64,000 bases of DNA from Sarcocystis neurona (taxonomy: Eukaryota; Apicomplexa; Conoidasida; Eucoccidiorida; Sarcocystidae). Shown one piece after another: positions 36,901 through 43,272 of this stretch; within the stretch, counting starts at the first letter, position 1, and every line of letters begins with the position of its first letter. The position numbers were made by a program, and so were the translations under genes. Below the pieces are notes generated by a model. That model was not told the DNA's origin. It ran no database searches and worked only from the letters and a program-made list of their open reading frames with translations. The stretch is taken from positions 3,907,763-3,971,762 of the forward strand of contig KL647292.1 in NCBI GenBank assembly GCA_000727475.1, written 5' to 3'.

Positions 36901-38613
36901 GCTCCTCTCCTCCGACTCGTACAGGCAGCAGGCGTCTGCGTTTCCTGCTGCAGTTTCTGCTGACGAGGTCGCTGCTGTGCCCCTCCGGTCACCAACTGCA
37001 TCTGCTGCTGCTGCTGCCCCATCTTCTGGCCCCAGGCCGCATGTGGTCGTTGCCCGCGGCATTTTCTTCGTGCGGCCGTCGCCGGCGTTCCCTTGCTGCT
37101 TCTGCTTCTGTTGCTGCTATATTGGCCTTCGCTGTTTGCTGCGGCTGTCGCCGGTAAGCCCAGCTGCTGTCTGCGCTGCTGCGACTGCCTTGCTGCTGCT
37201 GCCGTTGCTGTGGCCGCTGCACTGTGGGTTCCGCCGCTCCTCCGGCTAGTGCTACGTTCTCTCCCTAAGCTGATACACACCGACCGTAAACGCATGCACA
37301 CCTTTCGGTACACACACAAACATATATATACATAGATATGTGTGTAACTTGCTGGAAATGCTGAGTAGATACACGTGTAGAGATTTTCGAGGAGAAAAGG
37401 CCGGCGACGTTGCTGCCTCGCGCGCTTTCTCCACGAGCGCCACATGTGTTCGGTCATATCATCCCCTTGTCCTGCTGCTGCTGTCGCTCAACTGCTGCTG
37501 TCGCTCAAGTGCTGCTGCTCATCTGCTGCTGTGGCTGCTGCTCCGCTACGTTGCATCTGCTCCTGCTGCTGAGACTGCGCTGCTCGCTACGCGTCGACGC
37601 TCCTGCTGCCGAACTGCTCTTCTTCTCCTTCTGCCCTGCGGCAGCAACCCGTCAGCCGCGGTGTCGACAATCCGACAGCTGCTCCTGGACTTCTTCTGCA
37701 GTTGCTGCTGTGTTCTGCGCTTGCTGCTGCTGTTGGTCCCCTGCCAGCGCCGCTGTTCTGTCGCTGTCTCTTCATCTCAGGGGGCCGCTGCTGCGCTGCT
37801 GCACCTGCTGTTGAGCTGCGGCTGCTGCTGTGGTGTGCTGCAGCTGCTACTTCCTGCCGCCCTGTTACGCTGTTGCTACTGCTGCTGCATGGGCTGTTCT
37901 CCGGGGGCTGCAGCTGCGCGGGTGTGTGTGCGATTGCTTACGCGTGATGGCTGCGAGGACTTTCTGTCGCTGCAGCAGCTCCTCCTCGAGAGAGAGCGGC
38001 TGCAGCTGCAGCTGCTGTTGAGAGGAAATGGCGGCCAGGAGCACGCGCTGAAGCGCGCCTTCTAGTCGCTGCACCAGCAGCAGCTGCTCTTCAGCAGACA
38101 TGGCTGCTGCTGCTGGGTGAGGTGACGGAGAGGCCGCGATGAGAGCTGCAAGCCGAGCCACGGGCGGCGCCGTTGCTGCAGCAGCAACTCCTCGCACCTG
38201 TGGGTTCCGCATGCTGCCACAACTTCCAGAGGAGGAGACAGAAAGACTGTTGTAGAAAGCGATACATATATAGATATATAAAACATACGTATATACATAG
38301 AGAGGAAGAGAGGCATATACACATGTATACATATATACATATACGTGTACGTCGTTCTACGAGCGTCAGCAACGAGCAGCAGCAAAAGGCGGGAGACTGT
38401 CTGCTCCACGGCGCGCGCGTTGCACCGCGGCGCCCCACGTAGAGGACCCTGTCTCCAAGCGCAGCAAAGAGGAACAGCTGTCTTTCCAGATCCGGCGGCA
38501 GCCGCTGCTTCACCGCTTCTCCTCACGGGAAGGCACCGCCTCCTCTGGGAGGCCTGCCGCTGCTGCAGCGTTCGTGCGGCACCTTTGCTGCTCCTCTCGC
38601 GAACCTGCTGCAT
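53..38613 (-). CDS. GCP3: Gamma-tubulin complex component 3 (GCP3/Spc98-like), 17-exon gene, 3' end outside window
   Basis: GCP3 pairs with GCP2 and gamma-tubulin in the gamma-tubulin small complex, which nucleates microtubules at organising centres. The assignment rests on ordered Spc97/Spc98 family motifs on the minus strand: [14 protein letters not shown] joined to [107 protein letters not shown] with [26 protein letters not shown], and [27 protein letters not shown] and GKSxNFL favour GCP3 over GCP2. The exons join in phase in the family order. The modelled product is about 1420 residues and still open, against about 900 for animal GCP3. The excess is Ala/Gln/Ser/Glu-rich sequence, mainly in exons 3, 7, 14, 16 and 17. 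The start at 38613 is the first ATG after an in-frame TAA and could instead be internal. Splice sites are inferred by eye. Confidence 0.85.
934..2186. repeat. GCP3 intron 16: TA/TG-rich, palindrome at 1800
   Basis: No convincing exon is visible. There is a (TA)n run at about 1677-1701 and a perfect 16-bp palindrome AGGTGTACGTACACCT at 1800-1815. A good minus-strand acceptor ending in ctgcag lies near 1386, but the sequence behind it resembles no part of the family. Confidence 0.5.
2187..2625 (-). CDS. GCP3: GCP3 exon 16
   Basis: The exon follows acceptor gtgggagtgcag. [18 protein letters not shown] matches the yfLLgqGDFi..lm. core, and [12 protein letters not shown] matches l..iL..avr.sNa. 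Glu/Gln- and Ala-rich runs lie between. The 3' edge is taken at a GTAATG donor, which gives phase 0 for exon 17 and an acidic IYIDAADTY where the family has f.LdY. An alternative donor at 2247 would break phase. Confidence 0.72.
2626..5995. repeat. GCP3 intron 15: microsatellites, CAG and CTG blocks
   Basis: Three diverged copies of a unit built around acctggc.cgtgtctgcct followed by (TG)n lie at about 2925-3300. A 15-bp CAG unit (cagcagcaggaaacg and variants) repeats at 3704-3830. A CTG-rich block spans 5030-5610, where both strands are open. The minus ORF 5156-5692 could be an alternative exon but is not needed for phase. Confidence 0.5.
5996..6130 (-). CDS. GCP3: GCP3 exon 15 (5' edge unresolved)
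   Basis: [12 protein letters not shown] ends at a GTATCT donor in phase 2. Joined to exon 16 it reads [14 protein letters not shown], which matches the family block hl.alk.YfLLgqGdF. The upstream edge lies in a CAG tract (about 6040-6150) where many AG|C acceptors keep phase. No pyrimidine tract is visible, so the short intron to exon 14 is doubtful. Confidence 0.55.
6194..6730 (-). CDS. GCP3: GCP3 exon 14 (insertion-rich)
   Basis: The 537 nt exon has acceptor gtcggctgcag and donor GTGAGT; both phases fit. It encodes [20 protein letters not shown] followed by Ser/Ala-, Glu- and Gln-rich runs with short ordered pieces such as [14 protein letters not shown]. It sits where family members have a variable loop after GKSiNFL. 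A second minus frame (5798-6727) is also open and is treated as a shadow. Confidence 0.6.
6731..8751. repeat. GCP3 intron 13: TA/TG/CA-rich
   Basis: Mostly (TA)n and (CA)n-type microsatellites, densest at 8330-8740. A GGTGTACGTACACT near-palindrome lies at 7187-7200. A short GC-rich patch at 7560-7860 is open on both strands without family similarity. Confidence 0.5.
8752..9037 (-). CDS. GCP3: GCP3 exon 13
   Basis: The 286 nt exon has an acceptor with a long pyrimidine tract ending in tctcacag and a donor GTACTT. It starts with [15 protein letters not shown], then a hydrophobic and Ala-rich insertion encoded by CTG-type repeats, then [16 protein letters not shown] and GKSVNFLRQ. The last two are the family y.l....lPsFi and GKSiNFL motifs. 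A shorter version starting at 8859 would break phase with exon 12. Confidence 0.82.
9038..12024. repeat. GCP3 intron 12: CAG block then TA-rich DNA
   Basis: Plus-strand CAG repeats at 9060-9900, which read CTG in the transcript, end beside the exon 13 acceptor. A CTG block lies at 10640-10870 and long (TA)n runs elsewhere. Plus-strand ORFs such as 9211-9879 are Gln/Ala/Arg-rich and have no ordered domain I can recognise. Confidence 0.5.
12025..12074 (-). CDS. GCP3: GCP3 exon 12 (50 nt micro-exon)
   Basis: The acceptor is cagacacag and the donor GTATGG. It encodes [16 protein letters not shown], which would replace the family D.y.EFFV segment right after GEL. The phase 2 entry and phase 1 exit fit both neighbours. 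The similarity is short, so confidence is moderate. Confidence 0.6.
12150..12500. repeat. Tandem duplication, about 3 diverged copies
   Basis: Each copy carries tatgtggctg..gtaggtt.., a cagtgacactgaga-like stretch and cctcttgtaaggagaaagg.tgtgtctgcc, separated by (TA)n. The second copy ends in a run of about 14 C at 12407-12420. It lies in intron 11, between micro-exons 11 and 12. Confidence 0.6.
12890..13170. repeat. Tandem duplication of about 100-110 bp, 3 copies
   Basis: The copies share gtgtgtggatagaa.caa, a (TA)n run and tgtagtgttgatattgtata with gctctgtgt. They lie directly downstream of GCP3 exon 11 in transcript direction. Confidence 0.6.
13191..13255 (-). CDS. GCP3: GCP3 exon 11
   Basis: The 65 nt exon has acceptor gcgcgcaacag and donor [27 protein letters not shown] matches the family block as.Pl..ml..Wi..GeL, including the Trp and the GEL tripeptide. 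A TGA closes the frame just upstream, which fixes the acceptor. Confidence 0.85.
14337..14380 (-). CDS. GCP3: GCP3 exon 10 (44 nt micro-exon)
   Basis: The acceptor acatcttcttcgttcag has a strong pyrimidine tract; the donor GTGTAC is weak. [14 protein letters not shown] corresponds to the family GDP..r.l...Ll segment between the KGG and W..EG blocks. The phases (1 in, 0 out) are exactly those demanded by exons 9 and 11. Confidence 0.7.
14381..17620. repeat. GCP3 intron 9, first part: (CA)n, 57-bp and 21-bp repeats
   Basis: (CA/TA)n spans 14590-15170. A unit containing cgatccccacacgcctaact repeats three times at 15413-15625. A 21-bp unit (tgctgctactcctcctgctgt) repeats at about 16138-16350. 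The plus segment 15178-15350 and ORFs at 16705-17730 look semi-coding but have no recognisable domain. Confidence 0.5.
17630..19990. repeat. Degenerate (CTA)n tract, about 2.3 kb
   Basis: Runs of ctactacta interrupted by caagtattc or caagtactc form an irregular minisatellite, clearest at 18690-19260. The plus frames therefore read Tyr/Thr/Leu-rich and the minus frames Val-rich. Trinucleotide repeats elsewhere in the window are CAG/CTG, so this tract stands out. Confidence 0.75.
20482..20533 (-). CDS. GCP3: GCP3 exon 9
   Basis: The 52 nt exon has acceptor ggacgcgcag and donor [23 protein letters not shown] continues directly from RALAAL of exon 8 and matches the KGG..l..i segment after the TLRR block. 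It enters in phase 0 and leaves in phase 1. Confidence 0.87.
20534..23113. repeat. GCP3 intron 8: microsatellites and a 40-bp repeat
   Basis: (TA/CA)n runs at 20815-21060 are followed by about three 40-bp units at 21626-21755, each with ctcgcgtctgcttcg and ggtgtacagacagc. A minus frame at 22740-22960 is open and hydrophobic, but the family sequence splices past it. Confidence 0.55.
23114..23216 (-). CDS. GCP3: GCP3 exon 8
   Basis: The 103 nt exon has acceptor tccgttgcag and a weak donor [24 protein letters not shown] corresponds to the GCP3 block LTLRRLLvW..dP..Rlk. The phase-2 entry rebuilds an Arg codon with exon 7. Confidence 0.9.
23217..25928. repeat. GCP3 intron 7: gtgtac-motif cluster and TA/GA-rich DNA
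   Basis: Five or so copies of a gtgtac.nacacc motif sit at 23282-23475. The rest is (GA)n, (TA)n and (CA)n. A plus-strand patch at 24397-24500 ([18 protein letters not shown]) looks coding-like, but I cannot place it. Confidence 0.45.
25929..26227 (-). CDS. GCP3: GCP3 exon 7
   Basis: The 299 nt exon has donor GTGAGG (phase 2). The first two thirds are Gly/Arg/Gln/Ala/Ser-rich filler. The last third encodes [18 protein letters not shown], which matches the family block q.f..aL..el.eYY.ll. The 5' edge is one of several CAG acceptors near 26220-26230; the chosen one keeps phase 0. Confidence 0.8.
26228..29273. repeat. GCP3 intron 6: assembly gap, 100-bp repeat, CTG minisatellite
   Basis: Around the N gap lies (TA)n. 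Four diverged copies of about 90-100 bp (cctcactctct.tgcgca ... acataagctttctctgtata) span 28080-28340. At 29125-29250 a 21-bp unit tgctgctgctgtgctgcgac recurs about six times. The K/R-rich plus ORF 27738-28010 is low complexity. Confidence 0.55.
26822..27387. other. Assembly gap, 566 N, with duplicated flanks
   Basis: The sequence gggagacatatacatatat... with a long (TA)n and tagac occurs immediately before the gap (about 26786-26821) and again right after it (27388-27426). The gap may therefore be an unmerged overlap. Confidence 0.95.
29274..29381 (-). CDS. GCP3: GCP3 exon 6
   Basis: The exon is 108 nt, phase 0 to 0, with acceptor gactgcag and donor [24 protein letters not shown] matches the family block L.dl..rl.eLGwLy.ki. 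The tail RFCPPLPP precedes a 0.4 kb CTG minisatellite that lies in the intron. Confidence 0.88.
29382..31552. repeat. GCP3 intron 5: TA/TG-rich with a CAG block
   Basis: (TG)n and (TA)n occupy 29550-30540. A 21-base inverted pair, caagagtggcatatccactcttg, lies near 30475-30497. A dense plus-strand CAG block runs 30720-31530. ORFs in that block on either strand are Ser/Gln- or Leu/Cys-rich only. Confidence 0.5.
31553..31614 (-). CDS. GCP3: GCP3 exon 5
   Basis: The 62 nt exon has acceptor gtgacgcag and donor GTAAGT. Together with the last G of exon 4 it encodes [14 protein letters not shown] and the following YLLSPR. GIDG after the LQ of exon 4 is the most conserved point of the GRIP1 domain. 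Confidence 0.9.
31615..34035. repeat. GCP3 intron 4: TA-rich then a CTG block
   Basis: The 33440-34010 part is CTG-rich. It includes four tandem copies of a 21-bp unit (tgccgcggctcctgctactgc) at about 33768-33850. A ggtgtacctacacc motif lies at 32550-32563. Confidence 0.5.
34036..34092 (-). CDS. GCP3: GCP3 exon 4 (start of GRIP1 domain)
   Basis: The 57 nt exon has acceptor tgcatgcag and donor GTAAGG and encodes [18 protein letters not shown]. This matches the family signature (E..LVRDxLYxxQGIDG) that opens the first gamma-tubulin-complex domain. Splicing to exon 5 restores the GIDG tetrapeptide across the junction. Confidence 0.85.
34093..34715. other. GCP3 intron 3 or alternative exon
   Basis: The minus frame includes [20 protein letters not shown] and looks coding-like, but a GTAGAG donor after it gives the wrong phase for exon 4. 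A strong acceptor (tctctctctccag) also lies here. A further small exon is possible. Confidence 0.35.
34716..35555 (-). CDS. GCP3: GCP3 exon 3 (N-terminal region, low-complexity rich)
   Basis: This is an 840 nt open exon. It starts after a (CTG/CTT)-type acceptor ending in ttctgcag (phase 1) and ends at GTACTA (phase 1). Helical pieces such as [14 protein letters not shown] and [16 protein letters not shown] sit among poly-Ala, poly-Gln and poly-Ser runs. The last residues, IHELGLVY, lead straight into the conserved exon 4 motif. The competing minus frame covering 34652-35590 is Cys/Gln junk and was rejected. Confidence 0.65.
35556..37941. repeat. GCP3 intron 2: GA/TA tandem units, then CTG block
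   Basis: At 35700-36180 a unit of gagagaga plus gggagagaatacatgtgtatacacatatat repeats about six times with variation. CTG blocks lie at 36955-37240 and 37465-37930. The minus ORF 36891-37457 is Ala/Gln/Arg-rich and not needed by the model. Confidence 0.5.
37942..38222 (-). CDS. GCP3: GCP3 exon 2 (N-terminal region)
   Basis: The exon follows a pyrimidine-rich acceptor ending in ctctggaag and stops at a GTAAGC donor. Its length of 281 nt fits phase 2 in and phase 1 out. It encodes an Ala-rich, helical stretch with [20 protein letters not shown] and [16 protein letters not shown]. The variable N-terminal part of GCP3 proteins shows no diagnostic motif, so membership rests on phase, strand and the clean join to exon 3. 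Confidence 0.55.
38351..38613 (-). CDS. GCP3: GCP3 exon 1 (tentative start exon)
   Basis: The reading frame opens just after an in-frame TAA, and ATG at 38613 is its first Met. The exon is Arg/Gln/Ala-rich and ends with a helical [18 protein letters not shown] before a GTACAC donor (phase 2) that fits exon 2. An AG lies directly before the ATG, so this could be an internal exon. Two other minus-strand frames are also open here, one containing [18 protein letters not shown], so the frame choice is uncertain. Confidence 0.4.
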
Positions 38614-40487
38614 CTGCAGCAGTGCTGCTTCTTAGTCTCTGCAAGCGTTTTTCTTCACCCGCTGCTGCGTCCGCGACGCTCCTGCTGGACTAGGGGGTGT
38701 TTCTTCTGCTGCTGCTGTGCGTCTGAGGTGCTGGCTGCTGTGGCTGCTGCGCGCCAGTGCCGTTGAAGAAGTGCTGCAGCTGCGGCTGTGCGACTGCTGC
38801 TGGCGCGACCGTGCTGTTGCCGCAGAGACACACGCCTGCAGTTCGTGCTTTAGTAGTCTGGCGTCTGTCTCCTCTTCTGCGGCCTTTCTGCTGCGCCCCG
38901 CCCAAACTTCTCTACATGGTTGTGCTACGCCGCCGTCCCACTCGGCGTCCTGCAGACTGCTGCGCTGCTGCTTCTGTGATAGGCGTGCTGTTGAAGCACG
39001 TCCCTGTGCTCCTCTTTTTATTCTCCTTCCCTCAGCAACCCCACGACGTGTTGTGCGTCCTCTACCTAGTCCCCCATGCAGAGGTGCCCCTGCAATTGCG
39101 TACGTACACAAGGAGACGTACAGCACGTGTATATACACTCCGAGGAGGTGTGCGTACACCGCAAGCGGCTGCACAGCAGTTGTTTCACTGCACCTGCCGT
39201 GGGTTCCTGGGAAAGTGCTGTCGCCCTTGCAGAGCAGCAGCAGCACCGAGGGGAGCGAGAAGGAAGACGGCCGGAAATTTGCGCACGCGCTGCTGCCTCG
39301 GGATCAGTGCTAGCTGCGGTTAGCTTCTTGGTTGGACGGGCTGCACGCGGAGCTGTAAAAAGCTGCGAGACTCTGCGGCAGCACCGGCGACTCCGAGACA
39401 GACCAACGGCCTCTGCTATTCCACAGTCTCGTATCTGCTGTTGTTGCTGCTCCGCGCCTGTGTGCTCCTGGTGCTGCTGCGCATGCAGACGTCCCCTGAC
39501 CCTCTGTGTGTGTGTGTGTGTGTACGTGCGAGAGAGACACAGAGAAGCCGCCGGGCGGATAGAGGAGAATTCACCGTGAAACACGGCGGCTGTTGCTGCT
39601 GCTGACGCGGGCGAGATGGGAAAATAGAGAAGAAGTCACCTGCTGCTGCACTCCGCAGCTGAATAAGTAGTACGCTCCGTTCCACATGTGCATCTCACGG
39701 CAAAATACGTGAGGGCCTCTTTATGTGGCGGGTTCCGCCGTATTCAACTTCTTCCTTCCCGTACGTACGCATGAAGACATTTTTAGATGTGAGGACAGCA
39801 TACAGGAGCAAAAGTAGGAACACTGCTCTGCTGAGAAGACGGTTAGGGAAGAAGACGCTGCTGCTGTCGCTGCTGGTCGGTCCCATGCGGTGCAACGCAG
39901 CAGCACGGAGTAAAACGGAAGTGGCACCGAAGGAGGAGGAGGCGGCAACAGTAGGACAGAGAGGGCTCGCTCCTGCGTGCGACAGTAGCGGCAGTTGAAG
40001 AAAAAAGGGAAAGCAAAGTTGCTGCAGTGTCGATTCGGCTGCAGTAGTGTGCGCATGTCTGTGAGAAAGCGTCGTGTCTTGCCCCCTCCTCATCCCTGCC
40101 CTCCTCTCCCCTGCAGTAGTGATAGGTGTGGGTGCCGCTGCTGCTGCTTTTTCGCTCCTGCTGCCGCTCCTGCGCGACTGCTGCTCACGCGGCTGCTGCT
40201 GCTGATCGTAAAGCTTCTGCTGCGGTTTTATTCTGCAAGCGGAGATGCAGCTGCTGCAGACAGCGGCAGCAGCTCCGATCAGCATCCGTATCTATATCAA
40301 GAAGAAAAGGCACGCCCGCCCACTGAAGTGGGTGCAACTGCACTGCGTATTAGCCATGCGCCCAAGGGAGCGGGAGCAGCAGCAGCAGCGTGAACCAGCA
40401 CAGCAGGAGCAGCACCAGCCACAATTTTTATAAGCAGCCATTCGAATTGTCTTTGGCTGCTGCTGGGTGTTGAATTTGCTCCCTTCA
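38614..40487. other. No gene assigned; conflicting ORFs on both strands
   Basis: CTG/CAG-rich sequence. The minus frame at 38632-39000 and the plus frame at 39723-39998 (FLDVRTAYRSKSRNTALLRR) both look partly coding. None shows a known domain or a supported splice chain. Upstream exons of the gamma-tubulin complex gene could lie here if 38613 is not its true start. Confidence 0.3.
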
Positions 40488-40702
40488 CTAGCCAACAGCC
40501 ACCGGTGCGACAGCAACTACAGCAGCAACAGCTACGTACTGCTCGGCCGCGTGCGTAGCAGCCGTGTGTGTCTCCACTCTGTACGGATCCTTCTGATAAT
40601 CCAGCAGCAAAACAGAGCCCTGATCAAATCGGTGCAAGATGCTGTGTCTAGGCAATTCTTTTAGAAACAAATACTCCTCACTATGTACCTTAGGAACACG
40701 TG
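40488..40702 (-). CDS. Candidate exon, unknown function
   Basis: A minus frame reads KVHSEEYLFLKELPRHSILH and then DQGSVLLLDYQKDPYRVETH in a stretch free of trinucleotide repeats. Composition looks like ordinary protein. No family recognised. A possible GTAGCT donor follows the AEQY residues. A plus frame over the same bases is also open, so strand is not certain. Confidence 0.3.
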
Positions 40703-40813
40703 AAATACGCCAGTCACCGAATTATCGCACAACAGTGTACATACTATATATATATATATATTATATATGTATAGTATTACGGGCGTACGAAGTGTAGTCA
40801 TTATTAGCAGAGT

Positions 40814-41100
40814 NNNNNNNNNNNNNNNNNNNNNNNNNNNNNNNNNNNNNNNNNNNNNNNNNNNNNNNNNNNNNNNNNNNNNNNNNNNNNNNNNNNNNNN
40901 NNNNNNNNNNNNNNNNNNNNNNNNNNNNNNNNNNNNNNNNNNNNNNNNNNNNNNNNNNNNNNNNNNNNNNNNNNNNNNNNNNNNNNNNNNNNNNNNNNNN
41001 NNNNNNNNNNNNNNNNNNNNNNNNNNNNNNNNNNNNNNNNNNNNNNNNNNNNNNNNNNNNNNNNNNNNNNNNNNNNNNNNNNNNNNNNNNNNNNNNNNNN
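40814..41100. other. Assembly gap, 287 N, with duplicated flanks
   Basis: About 69 bases (TA run, then gtatagtattacgggcgtac and onward to cattattagcagag) occur just before the gap and again from 41101 to about 41168. This suggests an overlap that was not collapsed. Confidence 0.95.
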
Positions 41101-41183
41101 ATATATATATATATATTATATATGTATAGTATTACGGGCGTACGAAGTGTAGTCATTATTAGCAGAGTCACCGTCTGTGCACA

Positions 41184-41224
<41 letters not shown>

Positions 41225-41497
41225 AGTGCGTGAGTGAGTCGTGTATGTGTGTGCGTGTGTGTGATTTGTACTCATTATTGTCGCTTTGACAACTACTGTA
41301 GGTGAATTGAAAGTTCGTGTCAGGGCTGTGCCGTCGTGAGTAGGAGGGAAGGTGATAAGATCTATTCACACTATTATTGATCGCCAAATGGATGTGTCCC
41401 CGCCGGACTCTTCTACTCGTTACCACGGATGCTAATTTGTCGCACAGTACGACGCGGTACATTGCCCTGATGTTTGCGGTGGGCCAGGGGGTAAGCA

Positions 41498-41658
41498 GAC
41501 GGCTACGAGGACTTCGCGGCGATCCATTTTCTCAACACTACCTTGTCGGGTGATCCAGGGGAACTTACACAGGCAGAGGAGATACGACAGAACGGATATT
41601 ATTACGACGTCTCATATACTCCGTCTGTGGGATGTACTGGATATTTTGGTCCCATGGT
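41498..41658 (+). CDS. Candidate exon, possibly surface-antigen-like
   Basis: The frame opens after gtaagcag and ends at a GTATGT donor. It encodes DGYEDFAAIHFLNTTLSGDP and LTQAEEIRQNGYYYDVSYTP followed by SVGC. The YYYDV..Y....C pattern is reminiscent of the middle of Eimeria TA4-type surface antigens, but this is a recollection of a pattern, not an alignment. No complete gene could be assembled around it. Confidence 0.25.
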
Positions 41659-41918
41659 ATGTGTAGGCGTTCGACGGTACCCTGTGATTCGCTCGCTATC
41701 TGTCCCCGAAGGGACGTATACGTATGCCTTGTCTCTGTGTCCTCCCACCAGAAAGCACACGCGCGCAGATATACGCACGCACAAGAAGTGACGCGTATAT
41801 CGTCACTGTCGCTGTTGGAGACGGTGCACCACTACGTCGAGGCACCGTGTGTATGCTAAGGGTTGACGCAGACATCTTGTTTCGACCGGATATATGCCGT
41901 TTACTAACTGTAGCGTAA

Positions 41919-42689
41919 GTGAAGGACTACCGGATGTGCCCCGCGGGATGTCGATATCCGAGAGCACACGCTCGATCACTTTTAATTCCCAGGCACGTGG
42001 TGGATCTGAATTCCTTGTATCAGGGTAGGGCTGACTGTATTATAGTAAATCACCACGACTGTCCTTCTTGCTGCAGACCTATCCTAGTTTTGCCTAGGAA
42101 TCGTAGGAGGTGGCCTCGCAGGGGTGGACAATACAAACCGTCGCGCCGGACCGTCGCAGTGATGTACCTCACCTCCTGGCTTCCCGAGGTAGGCTGTACT
42201 ACGGACCTAAAGAATGCTTTTCTTGTCCTTGTACCCGTCGCAGGAGAGAAGTCGGCAAAAGTTGCTTACTTGTCCTTTCCTCAATCTAATCTGTTACTTC
42301 TTCCGGTGTGGAAGCAGACCAAAAGGTGTCCTTTCTTCTTGTGCGTAGGGAACCAAACCGAAATTCTAACCGAACTCACTTATCCTTCTCCATCAGGACG
42401 CAAGTCCGCAGGCTTTCCTGGCTGCACGAGGGGCAGAATTTCATGGCTCTCGTATTCGTGGAAATCAGTCCTGAGGGCCGCAACAACTGTGCGGACTTCT
42501 GCACACCATCCAAATTCACTGGCGGAAATGGCGGAGTTTAGCGAAGTTCTCTTTAGCTACTCTCCTGTGTGTTGTAGACACCAACTCTATTCCTTGCATC
42601 GTCCTCAACAAAAAACAGACAACACATGGGGAGTACTGCGGCCGCCGTTCTGCGGCTGCTACTGCTGGTGCTGGTCTCGTTGGACATGA
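41919..42689 (+). CDS. Hypothetical ORF, 256 codons
   Basis: This is the longest ORF in the repeat-poor island. It starts at an ATG-like alternative start right after a gtaa motif and ends at TGA. It is rich in Cys and Arg and has no domain or signal peptide I recognise. Inside it, another plus frame at 42308-42541 carries NFMALVFVEISPEGRNNCAD, so parts may belong to spliced exons in a different frame. Confidence 0.25.
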   Translation: MKDYRMCPAGCRYPRAHARSLLIPRHVVDLNSLYQGRADCIIVNHHDCPSCCRPILVLPRNRRRWPRRGGQYKPSRRTVAVMYLTSWLPEVGCTTDLKNAFLVLVPVAGEKSAKVAYLSFPQSNLLLLPVWKQTKRCPFFLCVGNQTEILTELTYPSPSGRKSAGFPGCTRGRISWLSYSWKSVLRAATTVRTSAHHPNSLAEMAEFSEVLFSYSPVCCRHQLYSLHRPQQKTDNTWGVLRPPFCGCYCWCWSRWT

Positions 42690-42823
42690 CGACATTGAGC
42701 GGACGCACCTCACAACGGAACACGCTGTGCGGCCTCGTACAGGATGCACATATCTTTTGCATATGCATATTCTGCGTTCAGGTCTGTCTCTACCTTCATG
42801 TGAAGGACAGTATCCTCCATAGC
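42626..42823 (+). CDS. Short ORF with signal-peptide-like start
   Basis: The ATG at 42626 begins [20 protein letters not shown], a classical signal peptide shape, followed by TLSGRTSQRNTLCGL. The last 25 residues are Cys/Ile-rich and look intronic. It could be the first exon of a secreted protein continuing at 42860-43096 or 43137-43272, but no join was convincing. Confidence 0.25.
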
Positions 42824-42883
42824 TAGAAAAGAACAGCAGGTTCACCACAATAGACGACAGCAGTCGAGTGGCGCGCCTCACCT

Positions 42884-43064
42884 AGCTCCCTTGCACGTGT
42901 GGATGGAGCAAATACTGTCGAATTAGCGACGCTGACTTCTTGCGCCGTAACAAGGCGAACAGCAGGCATGGCGATGTTGTGCGGAAAAGACCGCATACAC
43001 GACCACTTATTAGTTCCACGTGTGACGGTTAATTCATCAAAAGCACGCACTTTGAAGATCTGCG
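42884..43064 (-). CDS. Candidate exon, unknown function
   Basis: The minus frame runs from an acceptor ending in acgtcgcag to a good GTGAGG donor. It encodes FKVRAFDELTVTRGTNKWSC and later AMPAVRLVTAQEVSVANSTV. Codon content looks ordinary and free of repeats. The plus strand over the same bases is open too. No family recognised. Confidence 0.3.
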
Positions 43065-43136
43065 ACGTCCTGTCATGGTTTGTCGACACCACCATGTAAT
43101 CAACCGACGTTTCTTAACTCGTGTGTGTGCGTCCCA

Positions 43137-43272
43137 GTCGCGGAAAGGGATTTGGCATTTCCACAGCCAAATGCGCTGTACATCAACAGTCCTGGTGCTG
43201 TAGCTACTGGAAGTGAGGGTGACTGCACAAATCCGGACTTTCCTGGGATGAGGTACACAGATACAGATACGT
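43137..43272 (+). CDS. Candidate exon, unknown function
   Basis: Bounded by an acceptor gtgcgtcccag and a GTGAGT donor. It encodes AERDLAFPQPNALYINSPGA and SEGDCTNPDFPGMRYTDTDT. Composition is natural, but I cannot name a family and no flanking exon is certain. Confidence 0.3.
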
